NCBI GenBank assembly: GCA_001466705.2
Contig: LATX02000200.1
Coordinates: forward strand, 1,488,001-1,552,000
Length of the DNA: 64,000 bases
Direction: 5' to 3'
Origin: Moniliophthora roreri
Lineage: Eukaryota > Basidiomycota > Agaricomycetes > Agaricales > Marasmiaceae
Part shown: positions 46,157 through 57,209 of the stretch, piece by piece
How positions within the stretch are numbered: the first letter of the stretch is position 1
Layout: every line of letters starts with the position of its first letter
Notes under the pieces: generated by a model
Databases searched by the model: none
The model's input: the letters and a program-made list of their open reading frames with translations, nothing else
Told to the model about the DNA's origin: nothing
Position numbers and translations under genes: made by a program

Positions 46157-49100
46157 TCACGAGAAAACTGGAGAATGGGAGAGCGAATGGTTTGGCTGGT
46201 GATACAACACATTCGTTAACGTGGAGCAGAGAGAGAGAAGGAATGCATGCTGAACCTTTCCATTGAGTTCCCCATCCTCCCCATCAACATTCATCATGTA
46301 AACCTCTCTAGTCGGCACCGTCGGACTTTGTAACGAAGACAGACCTGGTGCTGGAACTTGCTTGGCGATCCCAATGAGATGTCCTGGGAATAGATGACCG
46401 CCGCAGACTTGCTGGTAGGTTTTCCGAATCTCGACTGCTTGGTCTCCAGCCTCCTCATATGAACGACTGTATTGTTCAAGCCCAGTAATGCACTGAAGAA
46501 CTTCACGTCGGCCAATCCTAGCGAGAACTTGTCCAGCGGCTATACAACTGAAGAGCATAACAGCTGGGTCAAGTTTCTATCAGAAAAGAGATGCCATGAG
46601 ATGGGCGTCTGTTTAATATCAGAAGGAGGCTGGACGAACAAGGTAATCATTCGAAGCGAGGACCCCAACCTATTCACGTTCATAACCGAAGGGGGGAGAT
46701 CGATTACGGTTAGATTTGTTTTGTAGAAAAAAAAAACAAGAGACGACTTACGAGGGTCGATATGCGCGTAGCACTATTCACCGCCTCCATAACCAATTTA
46801 CGCGTTGTATCATCGATCAGCGCACCGTTCGGGATGTTGTGTGGCGGGGTACTCGTCCTATGCACCTCATTGGCCTCCTTGACACCAAATTCATCCACAG
46901 CATTGTAAAGAATAATCCACATAACGTGATACTGAGCGTCACTAGCGAAACGGGAGACTGTCTGGAGAAAGTAACCATCATTCATGAGTAAGAGTCAACG
47001 TCAAAAGGCCGAGAATCACAACGCACCGTAACGAAATCCCCAGAATAGTCGTTCATATGGACACTAACTTTGTCAAAGAATTCTGTTCGCCAGTCGCATA
47101 ATGCCTGGCAGAAAGTGCGAAGAACCTCCAAGGGTATACCATCTCCTTCGGTAGCCGGCCTCCATAACTTACGGGCCATGCTACGGGCCGTCCTAGCCAA
47201 TGAATGCGCGGCACGATAATATCCCTGTGGCACAAGTCAGCCATAACTAGCACAAATGAAGGGGCTATACTCACCAAGAACTGGAAATGAAATCCCCGGA
47301 GGCGATAGAGTGTCAAATAGTGAGACAGTTAGTGACGTGTGGCGGTATTTTGTGAAAGACATAGGAGGCGGAAATGAAATCAGCGCCTTACCTCGAGTTG
47401 TTCACGGGTGGAAGGTTGACCATCCGTACTGATAGGACCCACGAGATAGAAATCAATATCATAGTCGTCGTCATCAAGCAGGGGTTTACGCCTGTAGTAC
47501 AGCGCGCTAAAGGCGTCACAAATGCACGCCATCCACCATGCAAAAATCAGCGGTCCTCGTTCATCGGGGTCAGCGAGTGTTGCTGCCACTTGTTTGTGAT
47601 TTATCTAGAAATATGGACTTGAGTAAAAGGTAACTTTGGGAGGGAATGTACTTACTCCAAGTTCCAGGAGATGGCGAGTCGCCGCGGTCAACCAAAACCC
47701 GAGGAAGCCTAGAGTGATGTGTTTCAGCGGTAGCTCACGACTCAGAGACCAAAAGTAAATACAACCTGACTCGTTCTGGATTTCTTTGGGAAAAAGTTTA
47801 GTCGATGCCCGCTCGGGAGAAGGGGAAATATGCTTTTGACTTACGGCTTTGAAGGGTCTCGATGAGGAGCGCAATAACGACATGGTCTGCGTTAGGGACG
47901 CGATGAACTTTGAGGGCCTCTGCCAAATCTCGTGCCCGGTCAATAAGGGTTTTGGAGAGATGTCCTTGACCACCATGAGTCGATCGATCGGTAATGAGCA
48001 GCTGGTGCTCGGAGAATTTTGAGCCCCAGGCAATCACCGTGGCCACGAGAGCCGGATGGAGTGGCTTCTCGGTACCTGAATTGGAAGAAAGCTGGAGACG
48101 AAGCTGCTCACGAAACTGGTCGGGATTAAGAAGGGGGAGACGAGAGTGGACTATCTGAAAGTAGACCTCCACGAGGTCAAACGCCAATCTGTAACAAGGA
48201 AAATAAGAGCAGTGAGCAAATACTCAGGCAAGGTGAGAAAGAGCTGCGCGATAGACCAAGTCAGTGGATAAGAAATCCGTGGATCAATGAAAACTGACCA
48301 TATTGGAAACGCCTTTCACATGTAGGACAAGAATGGGAAAGCACATACTCGGTTCTAAATTCAGGGTCTGCAAGTTTCTCAGCCGATTCCCCCCATACCC
48401 CGTACAACGATTTACTTCGGTGGTGTGCGAATGGATTCGGATCACTGAGTATAGGGATATATCATAAGCGACCTCCCTTGAACATAGGGATCATGAAACC
48501 AATCGTACATTATATTTTCTGGAGGTGAAAATAGATAAGCCAGGACATCTCGCGTGGGGGTTTGGACTGTGATGGGCGGATAGAGGCCATACTTAATAGG
48601 TAAAGGAAGTTGTGAACCAGGTTGAAGGTATGGTGGTATCGTGATGTTATCTTCAGTTGTTGGCGATGTACTGTATGGGTCCAAGTGAGCGGCATCCATA
48701 TCTGTTATGTAGAACATGGACCTACATCTTTGATGATACGGGGGATGGGATGCTAGAAAATGCCCGATCAGTATTCTGAAACGCCGTTGTGCGGTGGATA
48801 GGACGACGCGACGCACGCGGAATTTTCTGACGGAAAAAACCGAATGCATACCTTGTACCGCCATTAGATGCTGCTCTTGGTCGCCTAGTCCCCGCCGCGT
48901 TACGCTTCTTCTCACTTGTAGCTTGCTGCACGTAATGCCTGGGAGGAGGTAGCGCGTGAGATTTTGAACAACAGAAATGGAACAAGCAAGACACCGACGT
49001 GCAGGGATAATTCTTGGAAAGACAGTGCTACAAGGCTACTTTGAGTGACTGAAAGCGAGTAGCCAAGGAAGGTGAGCGTTACCTGACACTGTGAGATGGT

Positions 49101-49380
49101 TAATTGGCGTCTTTGGTTACGAATTCTGACACGCACCTTTTCCTGACCTGGCAGACGATGACACTTGACCTTTCTAGATCTACAGGCGTCACAGGCGGTG
49201 TTCTGCTTTCTCGGAGGTGGAAGCGACTTGGCAAGCTCGTACATGGCTTGGGCCTGAGCCGATGCTGCTTGAGCAGATGGAGTCGGAAGAACGTAGTCTG
49301 CGGGCTGTATTAGCTAAATGCCAGATGGAGGATTGGAAACAAGTACCAAGAGGCTGATCTGGCCGAGGCTGCATCGACAT
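46157..49380 (-). CDS. Zn2Cys6 transcription factor with fungal-specific domain
   Basis: This is a fungal binuclear zinc-cluster regulator. It starts at 49380 (MSMQPRPDQPL), spliced to DYVLPTPSAQAASAQAQAM. The cluster is CDACRSRKVKCHRLPGQEKC, then QHCLSKNYPC, giving Cys spacing 2-6-8-2-6. Its second half is split over a 6-nt exon (49083-49088, coding Cys-Gln) and a 29-nt exon (48999-49027). A linker with basic residues follows. The fungal-specific domain begins with the family block FDLVEVYFQIVHSRLPLLNP and includes HPALVATVIAWGSKFSEHQLL. The C-terminus ends SLSHSPVFS at 46157. At least ten introns. The PLLNP-type middle domain resembles regulators such as XlnR, but the target pathway cannot be stated. 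It is divergent from TOM22. Confidence 0.85.
49083..49088 (-). other. 6-nt microexon inside the zinc-cluster codons
   Basis: TGTCAG (minus strand) codes Cys-Gln, the fourth cysteine of the Zn2Cys6 cluster. It is bounded by CTCACAG upstream and GTAACG downstream. Without it the cluster lacks a ligand. The flanking introns are about 52 and 55 nt. Confidence 0.65.
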
Positions 49381-49946
49381 CAGGGGGAAGAGTCGCGAAA
49401 CGTGCTCTCGCCTATTTCAAAAATTCCTTTTTAAAACCATTTCGTAAGATCAGGTCACAAGTACACAAATTGTACACGAGCTTCGGTTCCGAAGGTACCC
49501 CCGGCCATACAGCTGCTGTACGTGCTGACATCAGTGCTTCCTCACATCAGTGTTTCCTGCCATCTTTGGATCTGTGCAATGAGCCACTGGCCCTCTAGCC
49601 AACCAGTGGGGGAGTTAACATGTCAGAGAGCATATACCCCGGAATCACGTTGTCCAGCTCCTTTGAATATAATCTGTGGACTAGGATATGAGTCCAGCCT
49701 ACTCGATATATTACTCTCCAAGAGGGATCCACTCGGACCTTTTGAATTCTGCCGGACGCTGAGGAATATTCGAAGGCCTTGCAACTTGTTAAACTTGTAG
49801 TTGCCCTTGTTTCTTTTCGGGGAAACAAGGAATTTTTTTCCTGAGTAGCGTGAGGTGTGCTTAGTCATCCGCGCCGAACTCTGTCCCCGTCGTTCACGTC
49901 CAAGCCAACTTGCACCCCAAAAACTTGTTAAAAAAAAGGACATACC
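49381..49946. promoter_or_regulatory. divergent promoter region, Zn2Cys6 regulator / TOM22
   Basis: This 566-bp gap separates the two divergent start codons. It has T/A-rich stretches near TOM22 and no coding frame with support. No specific site was identified. Confidence 0.4.
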
Positions 49947-50503
49947 ATGGTCAAAGTCGAGATGTAAGCTTTGCATATATATTTTTTTGGCCTTTTAACT
50001 CATCATTCTTGCAGCGTTGACGAGAAGGAACAAAACTCGCCGTATCTCTCGGATTCGGATGCACGGACAGCTTCAACAGACTCTCTTTCATCAGTAGAGT
50101 CTGACCTTTCAGCCGACGAAACCTTTTTCGACCGCGTCTCTGCTCTTGTTGACATTGTTCCCCCAACTACCCGCCATAAAATTTCCAACCGTATCTCCTC
50201 AACCGCGAAATTCCTAAAAACCACCGGAAAAGTAGTCGGAAACATTGTTTGGGTAGTCACAACGTCAGCTCTTTTAGTTGGCCTTCCAATGGCCCTCATT
50301 TTGGAAGATGAAGCAAAAATAGTTGCACAGGAACAGGAGATGCAGGAGCAACAAGCCGGCGCTCAGCAGGTGCGTGTCATTTCTTTCCTTTTCTTCTGAT
50401 ATTGTGGCGCTCATTTCATCATCCCCTAAAGATGCTATCTCCCGGGATGTATGCTTCACCATCCGGCTCGCAAGCCAAGCCTCTCGTACCTCCTGGGTTC
50501 TAG
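49947..50503 (+). CDS. TOM22: TOM22, mitochondrial import receptor subunit
   Basis: TOM22 is the central receptor and organiser of the outer-membrane TOM complex. Three exons (49947-49963, 50015-50369, 50432-50503) give 147 aa. The first exon codes only MVKVE and part of a codon. The acidic cytosolic receptor domain contains SVESDLSADETFFDRVSALV and DIVPPTTRHKISNRISS. The single membrane helix is GNIVWVVTTSALLVGLPMAL, with the conserved TTSALLVGLP stretch, followed by ILEDEAKIVAQEQEMQEQQ facing the intermembrane space. The end is SGSQAKPLVPPGF. Confidence 0.95.
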
Positions 50504-50775
50504 ACAGTCGGGTTGTGAATGGCTTGACTTTTGTGTACTCCACACTGCGGATTTCTCATATAACATACATACTCACGCTTTTACACCCGAACATTCCGTC
50601 ACCGGACGTAGCCACCTGGGTAATATCGATTTCATCTCCACTCAATTCGTGTGTAACATACGTAGTTTCTCAGCGATGCACATGTCCTCACAAAAAGGTT
50701 GCCCAAAACAATTGTGGTGTGGTGAAGCAAAAGTTCTCATGATTGTGAAGTTATTACATCCCGAACCTATATCAT

Positions 50776-52267
50776 CTACCATAGAGCTTCTTGTGGCACC
50801 TAACAAACAAATGATTGTCGGTCGGCAAGGATACCACTAAACAAAAAGCAGGAAGCGACTTACGGGAGGTGCTGGTCTACGCGGAAACACGGGCTGTCGA
50901 GAAAAGTTCTCTGCCGACCTGTAACGTCTGACATAGTTCATCGCATGTTGCTCAATCTCAGCCGGTGTCACTCCAACTGCATCCCAATCTCCGGGTACAT
51001 CGGCGTCATCAATGTATCGTCGAGTGACTTCATCGGGGCTGAGTAAAGGCCACCACGGGAGCTGTGCCACTTTGGCAACAGCAAGAGCGACGGCTTTGGG
51101 GACAGTTGGCGCACGGGAAGGTGGGTTGAAGGTGAGCGAGGAAACGAGGTCGAGAAGGTACTCGTGGGTGAGGGTAGAAGGCCCAGGTAGGTTGACGGTG
51201 CGTGGCAGCTTTGGACCGTGAGCAAGGTTCGCAAGTGCTTGTGCGACGTCCATCACCTAGGAAAGGATATATGAGTATCAACAATAAAGATGCTGATTAG
51301 GAGAAACATACATGCACCGGACGCGTCTTGGTCTTTGCGTCATTCAACTTCCACCATATCGGCCAAACTGCATCAGACAAATCAGTGGCGAATATGGTTA
51401 ATTAAAGCTGTACACACCGGCCATGTTGTTGAGGAACTTGTCCTCGTAGCCGTACATAGCAGCAGGTCTAACAATGGTTGCACCGTCGTACGCCGCCTTG
51501 ACGCGTTCCTCTCCTTCAGCCTTGCTCTGATAGAACTTGGACTCGGAGGTAGCGGATGCATTGAGGTGGGACAGGTGGACCAGACGAGGAACACCAACTT
51601 GTGCAGCAACCTTGGCTATCCTCTCAGCTCCGTCGGCGTGAACATTCTTGAACGAAAAGTTTCTGGACACAGATCAGCAGTTGCAAGCCTGGAGAACTGA
51701 CAGCCGCATACTTGGTTTCGTAGTCTCTGCCGACAAGGTTGAACACAATATCCGAGTGCCTAACACATTCAGCAATCTGCTCCTCGTTTCTAATATCCCA
51801 CTCCTGGGTGGATCAAAGTGAGTGAGAATGCAGTCGTTAAATCTCTGCACTTGACGCACCAACGAAACAATCTGACCCAAATCACCCATGGGCTTCAAAT
51901 GCCTCTTGTCGTCCTCATCACGGTAAGGAACAATCACTTGGGTACCCATTCTCGCTTTTTGACAAGTAAGCCCAAAGTCTGTACCAAGAAACCGAGCGAA
52001 CTCACCGAGCTTCGAGACGAGATATCTCCCTAAGAAACCCGTACAGCCAAACACAGTCACGACATGTCCAGTAACCGCACTGTATCCAGGAGGTCCTTGG
52101 GAGACAACGGCTTTCTTGTTGGGAAGTGTAGCTAGATCATGGTATGCCCGCTGTCGCAATGGATTTAGTCCTTCCGATGACAATTTTCTGAGACAATACC
52201 AGAGGCACACCTTTCCGGAGCGTGAAATAGCGTGCTGCACACGCAGCAAATTGATTGGAGCAACCAT
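50776..52267 (-). CDS. NDUFA9: NDUFA9-type 39/40-kDa subunit of complex I
   Basis: This accessory subunit of NADH:ubiquinone oxidoreductase has a short-chain dehydrogenase-like fold that binds NADPH. It starts at 52267 ([15 protein letters not shown]), with a mitochondrial targeting sequence. The nucleotide-binding motif is [19 protein letters not shown]. Then follow [72 protein letters not shown] and [13 protein letters not shown]. The C-terminal domain carries [16 protein letters not shown] and [20 protein letters not shown]. The last exon, joined across 50863-50800, adds only VPQEALW. It is 102 bp from the divergent UPF0390 gene. Confidence 0.92.
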
Positions 52268-52369
52268 TCCTCCAACTTTTTTGCGGAGAGCGGGTTGAAT
52301 CGAGAGAATTCGGATTGGATAGAAGAAGTCACAGTCACGACTGTCACACCCTTCTGTGTCACTACCTCC
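52268..52369. promoter_or_regulatory. bidirectional promoter gap, NDUFA9-type / UPF0390
   Basis: The divergent start codons are separated by 102 bp. No recognised site was seen. Confidence 0.4.
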
Positions 52370-52747
52370 ATGGCCCAAGGCAAAACCAAGGGTTTGCAAG
52401 CAAAAGCCCCAAATCCGAGGCACGCAGCAAAGGCTGCTGCACAAACAAAGAAGGGAAAGAGATATGTCGCACCAAAAAAGACTGCGTTGGTCAAGCAGGC
52501 GTCGATGAAGAAGGTGTGTTTACTTGCATTGATCGAGAAAAAATATCGAGTCCTGATTTTCTTTTCTATATAATATAGGAACTCACGGCAAAGATTAACA
52601 AGTCGATTGAAGAGCAGATGGTGAATGCTGCATCGGCTGGAAAGTTGACAATCATGAAAAGTGCAGTAGCTGGGTGCGGTTCTATGCTTTCTTGAGTTCG
52701 ATTAGTTTCTGACCTTTTTCGGCAGTTCCTCGTCGTCGAAAAAATAA
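52370..52747 (+). CDS. UPF0390/DUF2462 family small basic protein
   Basis: Three exons (52370-52513, 52579-52673, 52726-52747) give 86 aa. The N-terminal block [20 protein letters not shown], then [19 protein letters not shown], is the hallmark of the UPF0390 family (human C19orf53-like), small Lys-rich proteins that are mainly nucleolar. The C-terminal half is helical ([19 protein letters not shown]) and ends SSSSKK. The biochemical role is not established. Its nucleolar association fits the NOL8-like gene next door, although that may be coincidence. Confidence 0.85.
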
Positions 52748-53111
52748 CCTTCACGTATAGCCTTACGATGCAGGGTCGAGTCCGAAAGCATTTTGTGAAA
52801 GGTTTTACAAGGTTTTGCGCCACTAGTGTGCAAGGTCACCACATTGTGGTTGGTCTACAGGAGGGGGTATGTGAAAATGGACTACGAGTCACAGATAAGC
52901 ATTTCAAAGCTACAGACGATGTCCACCCATCTGTATGGCTTGTAGCGTTAACCCACAAGTCAACAGTAGTCACTGTATACGACCTGTCCCGTTGAATGTA
53001 TTGCGGTTCACCATCCCCGATAATATCGATCCACCTTTCCTCCACCAGGCAATGACAGGCATCGACAACATTCCCATGACCTACGGCATCTTAACGCTTC
53101 GCTTCCGAAAA
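52748..53111. other. convergent 3' intergenic region
   Basis: This gap lies between UPF0390 and the converging NOL8-like gene. A 75-codon frame at 52768-52995 has no motif and probably lies in the UPF0390 3' UTR. Confidence 0.4.
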
Positions 53112-54834
53112 TTAAACTTCTGCATCACCGTCTCTACCTCCTCTTCTCCTCTTAACCTTCACCGCTTCTCTCCACCTTTTTTTCCACCCTCTTGTCAGCT
53201 CAACCTTATTTTCTTCCCACCGTTGTCGTATTTGTTCTCCTGTCTGTGCTTGATAGAAAGGAGAGTCAGCTGCTTTCCCTTGCAAATGTGATGTTCCGCC
53301 GTGGGCCGGTAGGAAAAAGAGCGGCGTTTTGGGATCGAGGTATATGCGTTGTTGAGTTCGTGCTTTGGTCGATGCAAAGGATGAAGCTACGATAGGCTGG
53401 GGTACTGAAGCTGGAGGTTGCTCGGCGACGGCGGGTGCAGAACCAAAAATGGCGTCAAGACCTTCATCAATATCAATATCGAGCTGATTGAGAAGAGAGA
53501 AGCCGCCTAAGGAATATATTTTTAGACTCGAAAAATAAAGAATGAAATCTTCAACCACCTACCTTCGTCCTCCTGAGGCTTAAAAAGATCTTTGAGTGAC
53601 GTGACTTTCGGTGCAGGTGCAGCAGCCGGCCCTTTGGATGCGCCTTCGCATGCTGCTTCGGGGTCGGCTATCGTGACGATCGGCGGACTTTGCTGCTGCA
53701 CCGTTGATTCGCTCTGTGCGACCGGTACGATCTCATAGTCCATGTCATCTCCTGCGCCACCCTCGATAATGCGAGATTCATCTATGTCGATGTCCGAATC
53801 GCTTTCACGACCACCCCATTCTGCATCTCCGAGAAGAGCTTGCAACAGATGCAAGTTCTGGGTTCGTTCTTGGGCAATTTCGCTGTCCAATGGGTTGGGA
53901 ACCTGAGTCGTTTCTTGAGGCGGTAACGGAGCAGGTTTCGTGATTGGAGGTTTAGTTTGGCGTTCCGAGGTCGTAGGTTTCGGATCGTTACGGTAATCCT
54001 CATCGACAATCATCCCATCTCGTTGATCCTCGTTGCCTTCGCCATCCTCTTCGCCATCTTTGTCCTCTGGTTCCTCTGCCATCCGCTCAGGCTGTAAAGA
54101 AGCCATCGTTATCTGTCCATCCAGCAGCGAACCGCGCAAGTATACACCTCCCCATTTCGTAACATCTATAGCCCGTCTCCTCGCTCTAGTATCCGGTGCT
54201 TTGACTCTCTTCTTCTCTTTCACAGGTCGGGCAGTCTTTTGTCCGTCGGTTGAGGGAGGTAATGGCCTCTCGGGCCTCATTTGCATAGGTCGGACAATCC
54301 GTCCTGAAGGCATGACTTTCCATCCAGGACGCTGAACAGCATTTTCTCGAGTGACGAGAGACATATCTGACGAAAGCACAGCATGGTATTTTGAGTAATT
54401 GGTTCGCCGTCGTTTGGGAGGTGGTTCTTCAGCTTCACGTTCTTCCATAAGCCTGTTTCATGCAATGAGTACATTTTGACACTGAAGGATAAGCACAAAC
54501 AACCGTACCGCTGTCTGTATTCCGGCCTTGCTTCTCCAATTCGTAGTTTTGCACCCTTCCAAGTAGTCCCACTGAGAGCAGTCAAACCTGTACAGCGCAA
54601 TGTTGTGAGAAATAAGACTTTTTGACAAGTCAACTCACATCTTTTCAGTGCCGCAGGGGTGGCCTCTAGGGTAACATATCCGAATTTTCTTGGGTTTCCG
54701 ACACCGTCCAAAAGCCCGAACCCATCGAGGGATTTCACAGTACCGAAGCTAGAAAACCTTGTGGAGAGGTCTGCAGGTGTTAATGAGGATGTCAGACCCG
54801 AGACATGGAGTCGTTTCGTCACGGTCCCACTCAT
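53112..54834 (-). CDS. NOL8-like nucleolar RRM protein
   Basis: The start MSGTVTKRLHVSGLTSSLTP at 54834 opens an RRM: KRLHVSGL is RNP2-like and RKFGYVTLE is RNP1-like. The RRM is split by an intron and continues CLTALSGTTWKGAKLRIGEA. A long disordered middle follows, with basic KRRRTNYSKYHAVL and acidic stretches (EEPEDKDGEEDGEGNEDQ). The C-terminal block shared with NOL8-like proteins includes LHLLQALLGDAEWGG, PLFFLPAHGG, and RQRWEENKVELTRGWKKRWR, ending with KRRRGGRDGDAEV. NOL8 proteins bind RNA and act in rRNA processing for the large subunit. About four introns; exon joins were placed by frame and family match. Confidence 0.85.
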
Positions 54835-56335
54835 GGGTGCGATGAGAACCTAGAGAGTGACGCGATTCCCTCTTCTCCGTCACCACGCTGCCTCCACTTC
54901 CACGTAAGTTTCTACTGTATTTCCGTTCCTCTTCTCATCAGATCTACAGAGCACGTATACCTTATGTATCATGGATATAATATCCCTCATCGCAGGCATA
55001 AACTGGCACGAAGGATGTTCCGAAGTAGGCAATTTCGGCACACTAGAAAATTTAAGATGCTTTCCTGAGAAGGATACATCTCGATACGTATGTGATAACA
55101 TACATCGTCTACAATTTTGGCTCTCTTTTCCGATGAATTTGGCGCAACGCCCCGCGATAGCGGTCGGTGACTCCTCGTCGCTATTCATCAACCTCAAAGT
55201 TACCTCGACAGCTTCTCACACGATTACTTGGCGATAATTCGGGATTCTCGCACCAATGCGTGTATACTGATACTGGTCTCCTTCCCACGTGCAAGAGCTA
55301 GCACCTGTGCTAAGATTCCCAGTGATACGCTGCAGAGTGTACGCCCTTTTCGTTCTATTTCATCTTTCCGTCTCATATCCGAGCGCTCTCGAAAATTAAA
55401 CTGAGGAGTCTCGCCTTTCTTATTTAGGCTTGCCAAATCATCAGGACAGTAACTCTTTTGCAGTATGCGACAACTATCGACACTATTATTTTTTTCATTT
55501 TGGAGAAGGAAAGAGTGCCTCCTTGGAATAACCCGATGTCTCACTCCAACTCGTATCCCGACTGAGTGTTGGTCTAGTGGCGCCACTTTCCGGATTTCAT
55601 GGGTTAAGTCTTGCTGTTTTGCAATCTATCAAAGAATGGGCTCAGTAGGTCGCTTTAACTGCACCGGGCGCGGACTACAGCATCCATGAGTTTTATGTGG
55701 CACTGTTTCGCTCAATTTCCATCAATTCGATGTTCGTTCGGACCAATCCTAATATGGACGTGTCTATTCTGTGGTTTGTGTTCGGACTCCAGTGCTACGC
55801 AACCTATCTATCTACGACTCGAGGGTCCTCAATTTCTGACCAGGGAGCCGGGGTAGGTGGAAAGAGGTGAGAGAAAGTAAATACTTAGAACCGCGCCCGC
55901 TAGATACGTGCACTAGAAATTGTCGGAGAGCAAGTTCAAGGCTCATGAATCTTCGTTTTGTAATCATTGGCGCACAGGTATGCCGTTCTTGACCTTCGAT
56001 GTGCAAGTCTGAGTTTCTGACTTATCGCTGACTGAGCGTTTTACATGCATGGAGGACCAGTGCCGTATGTGAGCAATTTTGTCTATTCACCAGCGCTTGC
56101 CCCGCCAATGACTATTTTCTAAATGGTGTGGTTCTCTTTGATATGCTGTTCCAGAAGAGTTGATGGTTACTAGACGAAGAATCCTTGAGTCCCAACGACT
56201 GGAACAGCAAAATCCTACAACTCGGGCGGTATAAGAGTAGTGCACGCGCTTTGGTCCCTTAGCTACTTTTCCCTCTTCCTCATGTTCGTCTCTATTTGTT
56301 GAATGTTTCACACGGATCTCATTCTATGACTCTAG
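54835..56335. other. gene-poor region
   Basis: About 1.5 kb upstream of the first C2H2 gene. It holds only short unsupported frames on both strands (for example 55224-55586 (-), which has no motif). It must contain the NOL8-like promoter at its left edge and the 5' part of the C2H2 gene at its right edge. I see no tRNA or other RNA gene. Confidence 0.35.
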
Positions 56336-57209
56336 GTTGCCATCTGTGAATCCTCCGAGCCAAGCTCAGGGTGAGTATACTATGCTCAGTGTCTCTCTGA
56401 GCGGCCCCGACATGAATCAAACACAGGCTGCTTCCAATGCTGGAGAAACTTTCCGAAAGGATGTCAGTTGCACCGTTCCACACCTCTAGGTTACAGCTAC
56501 AGTCACCCGGCCGCTCCGTTGCATTTTTGGCCTACGATTAGGTATGCCAACTGGACCCTTCCTCACTTAGCTAACAACCCACTGACGACTTCGGGGTAGC
56601 GGTGATTATCAAGGCACTGAGCGTCTTAATCAGGATTGGCGGCCCAACCTAAACATCATCCGCAACCAAGATCAGGAGAATATGATGACGACTACGAACA
56701 GTTTGCGGTCAATATCCTTATCAGTTTTGTCTGCTCCCAGAACATCGATCCCGAGTTTGAGCGCTGAGTACCACCCGATATCTGACGCAGACGATGTGGC
56801 ACTGGCTCAAGCATCGATGGACAATTCGACCTCCAACAGGGATCCAATCCAAGTTGACTTGGGCTCCATCTTCCCCGCCTCGGGCTTTCGTTCGCAAGTG
56901 GGCGTGCCTGCGGCAGCTGAAGCTTCCAAGTCGCTTCGCAAAAAGGCACCTGTGTACTTCTGCCCCTTCCCAAAGTGCAAATCACATGGATTTACCGAAA
57001 AACATAACTTCAAATGTAAGGGACCGCGAAGTTCAGTCTTCTTTCTGTTTACTCACCATGACACTGCCATAGATCATTGGAATTCGCACATGGGCATCAA
57101 GCCCTACGCCTGTCCGAAATGTAAACGGGGTTTTGGGTCGAAGTGGGACCTTCGGCGCCACTTGAAGGCGAAGACCCTCGCATGTGCTAATCGTAACTCC
57201 CAGAGCTGA
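56336..57209 (+). CDS. C2H2-type zinc-finger protein, copy A (5' end unresolved)
   Basis: Exons 56336-56370, 56427-56541, 56600-57015 and 57073-57209 join in phase; the start codon upstream of 56336 is not resolved. The second exon carries a Cys/His-rich block (GCFQCWRNFPKGCQLHR). A linker of about 120 residues has Ser-rich and acidic parts. Two fingers end the protein: CPFPKCKSHGFTEKHNFKYH (continuing WNSH), interrupted by an intron, and CPKCKRGFGSKWDLRRH, whose fourth ligand would be Cys rather than His (LKAKTLAC). The layout, introns and motifs match copy B at 62312-63263. It is presumably a nuclear transcription factor of unknown target. An ATG at 56282 aligns with the start of copy B but hits a stop after six codons. 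Confidence 0.65.
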
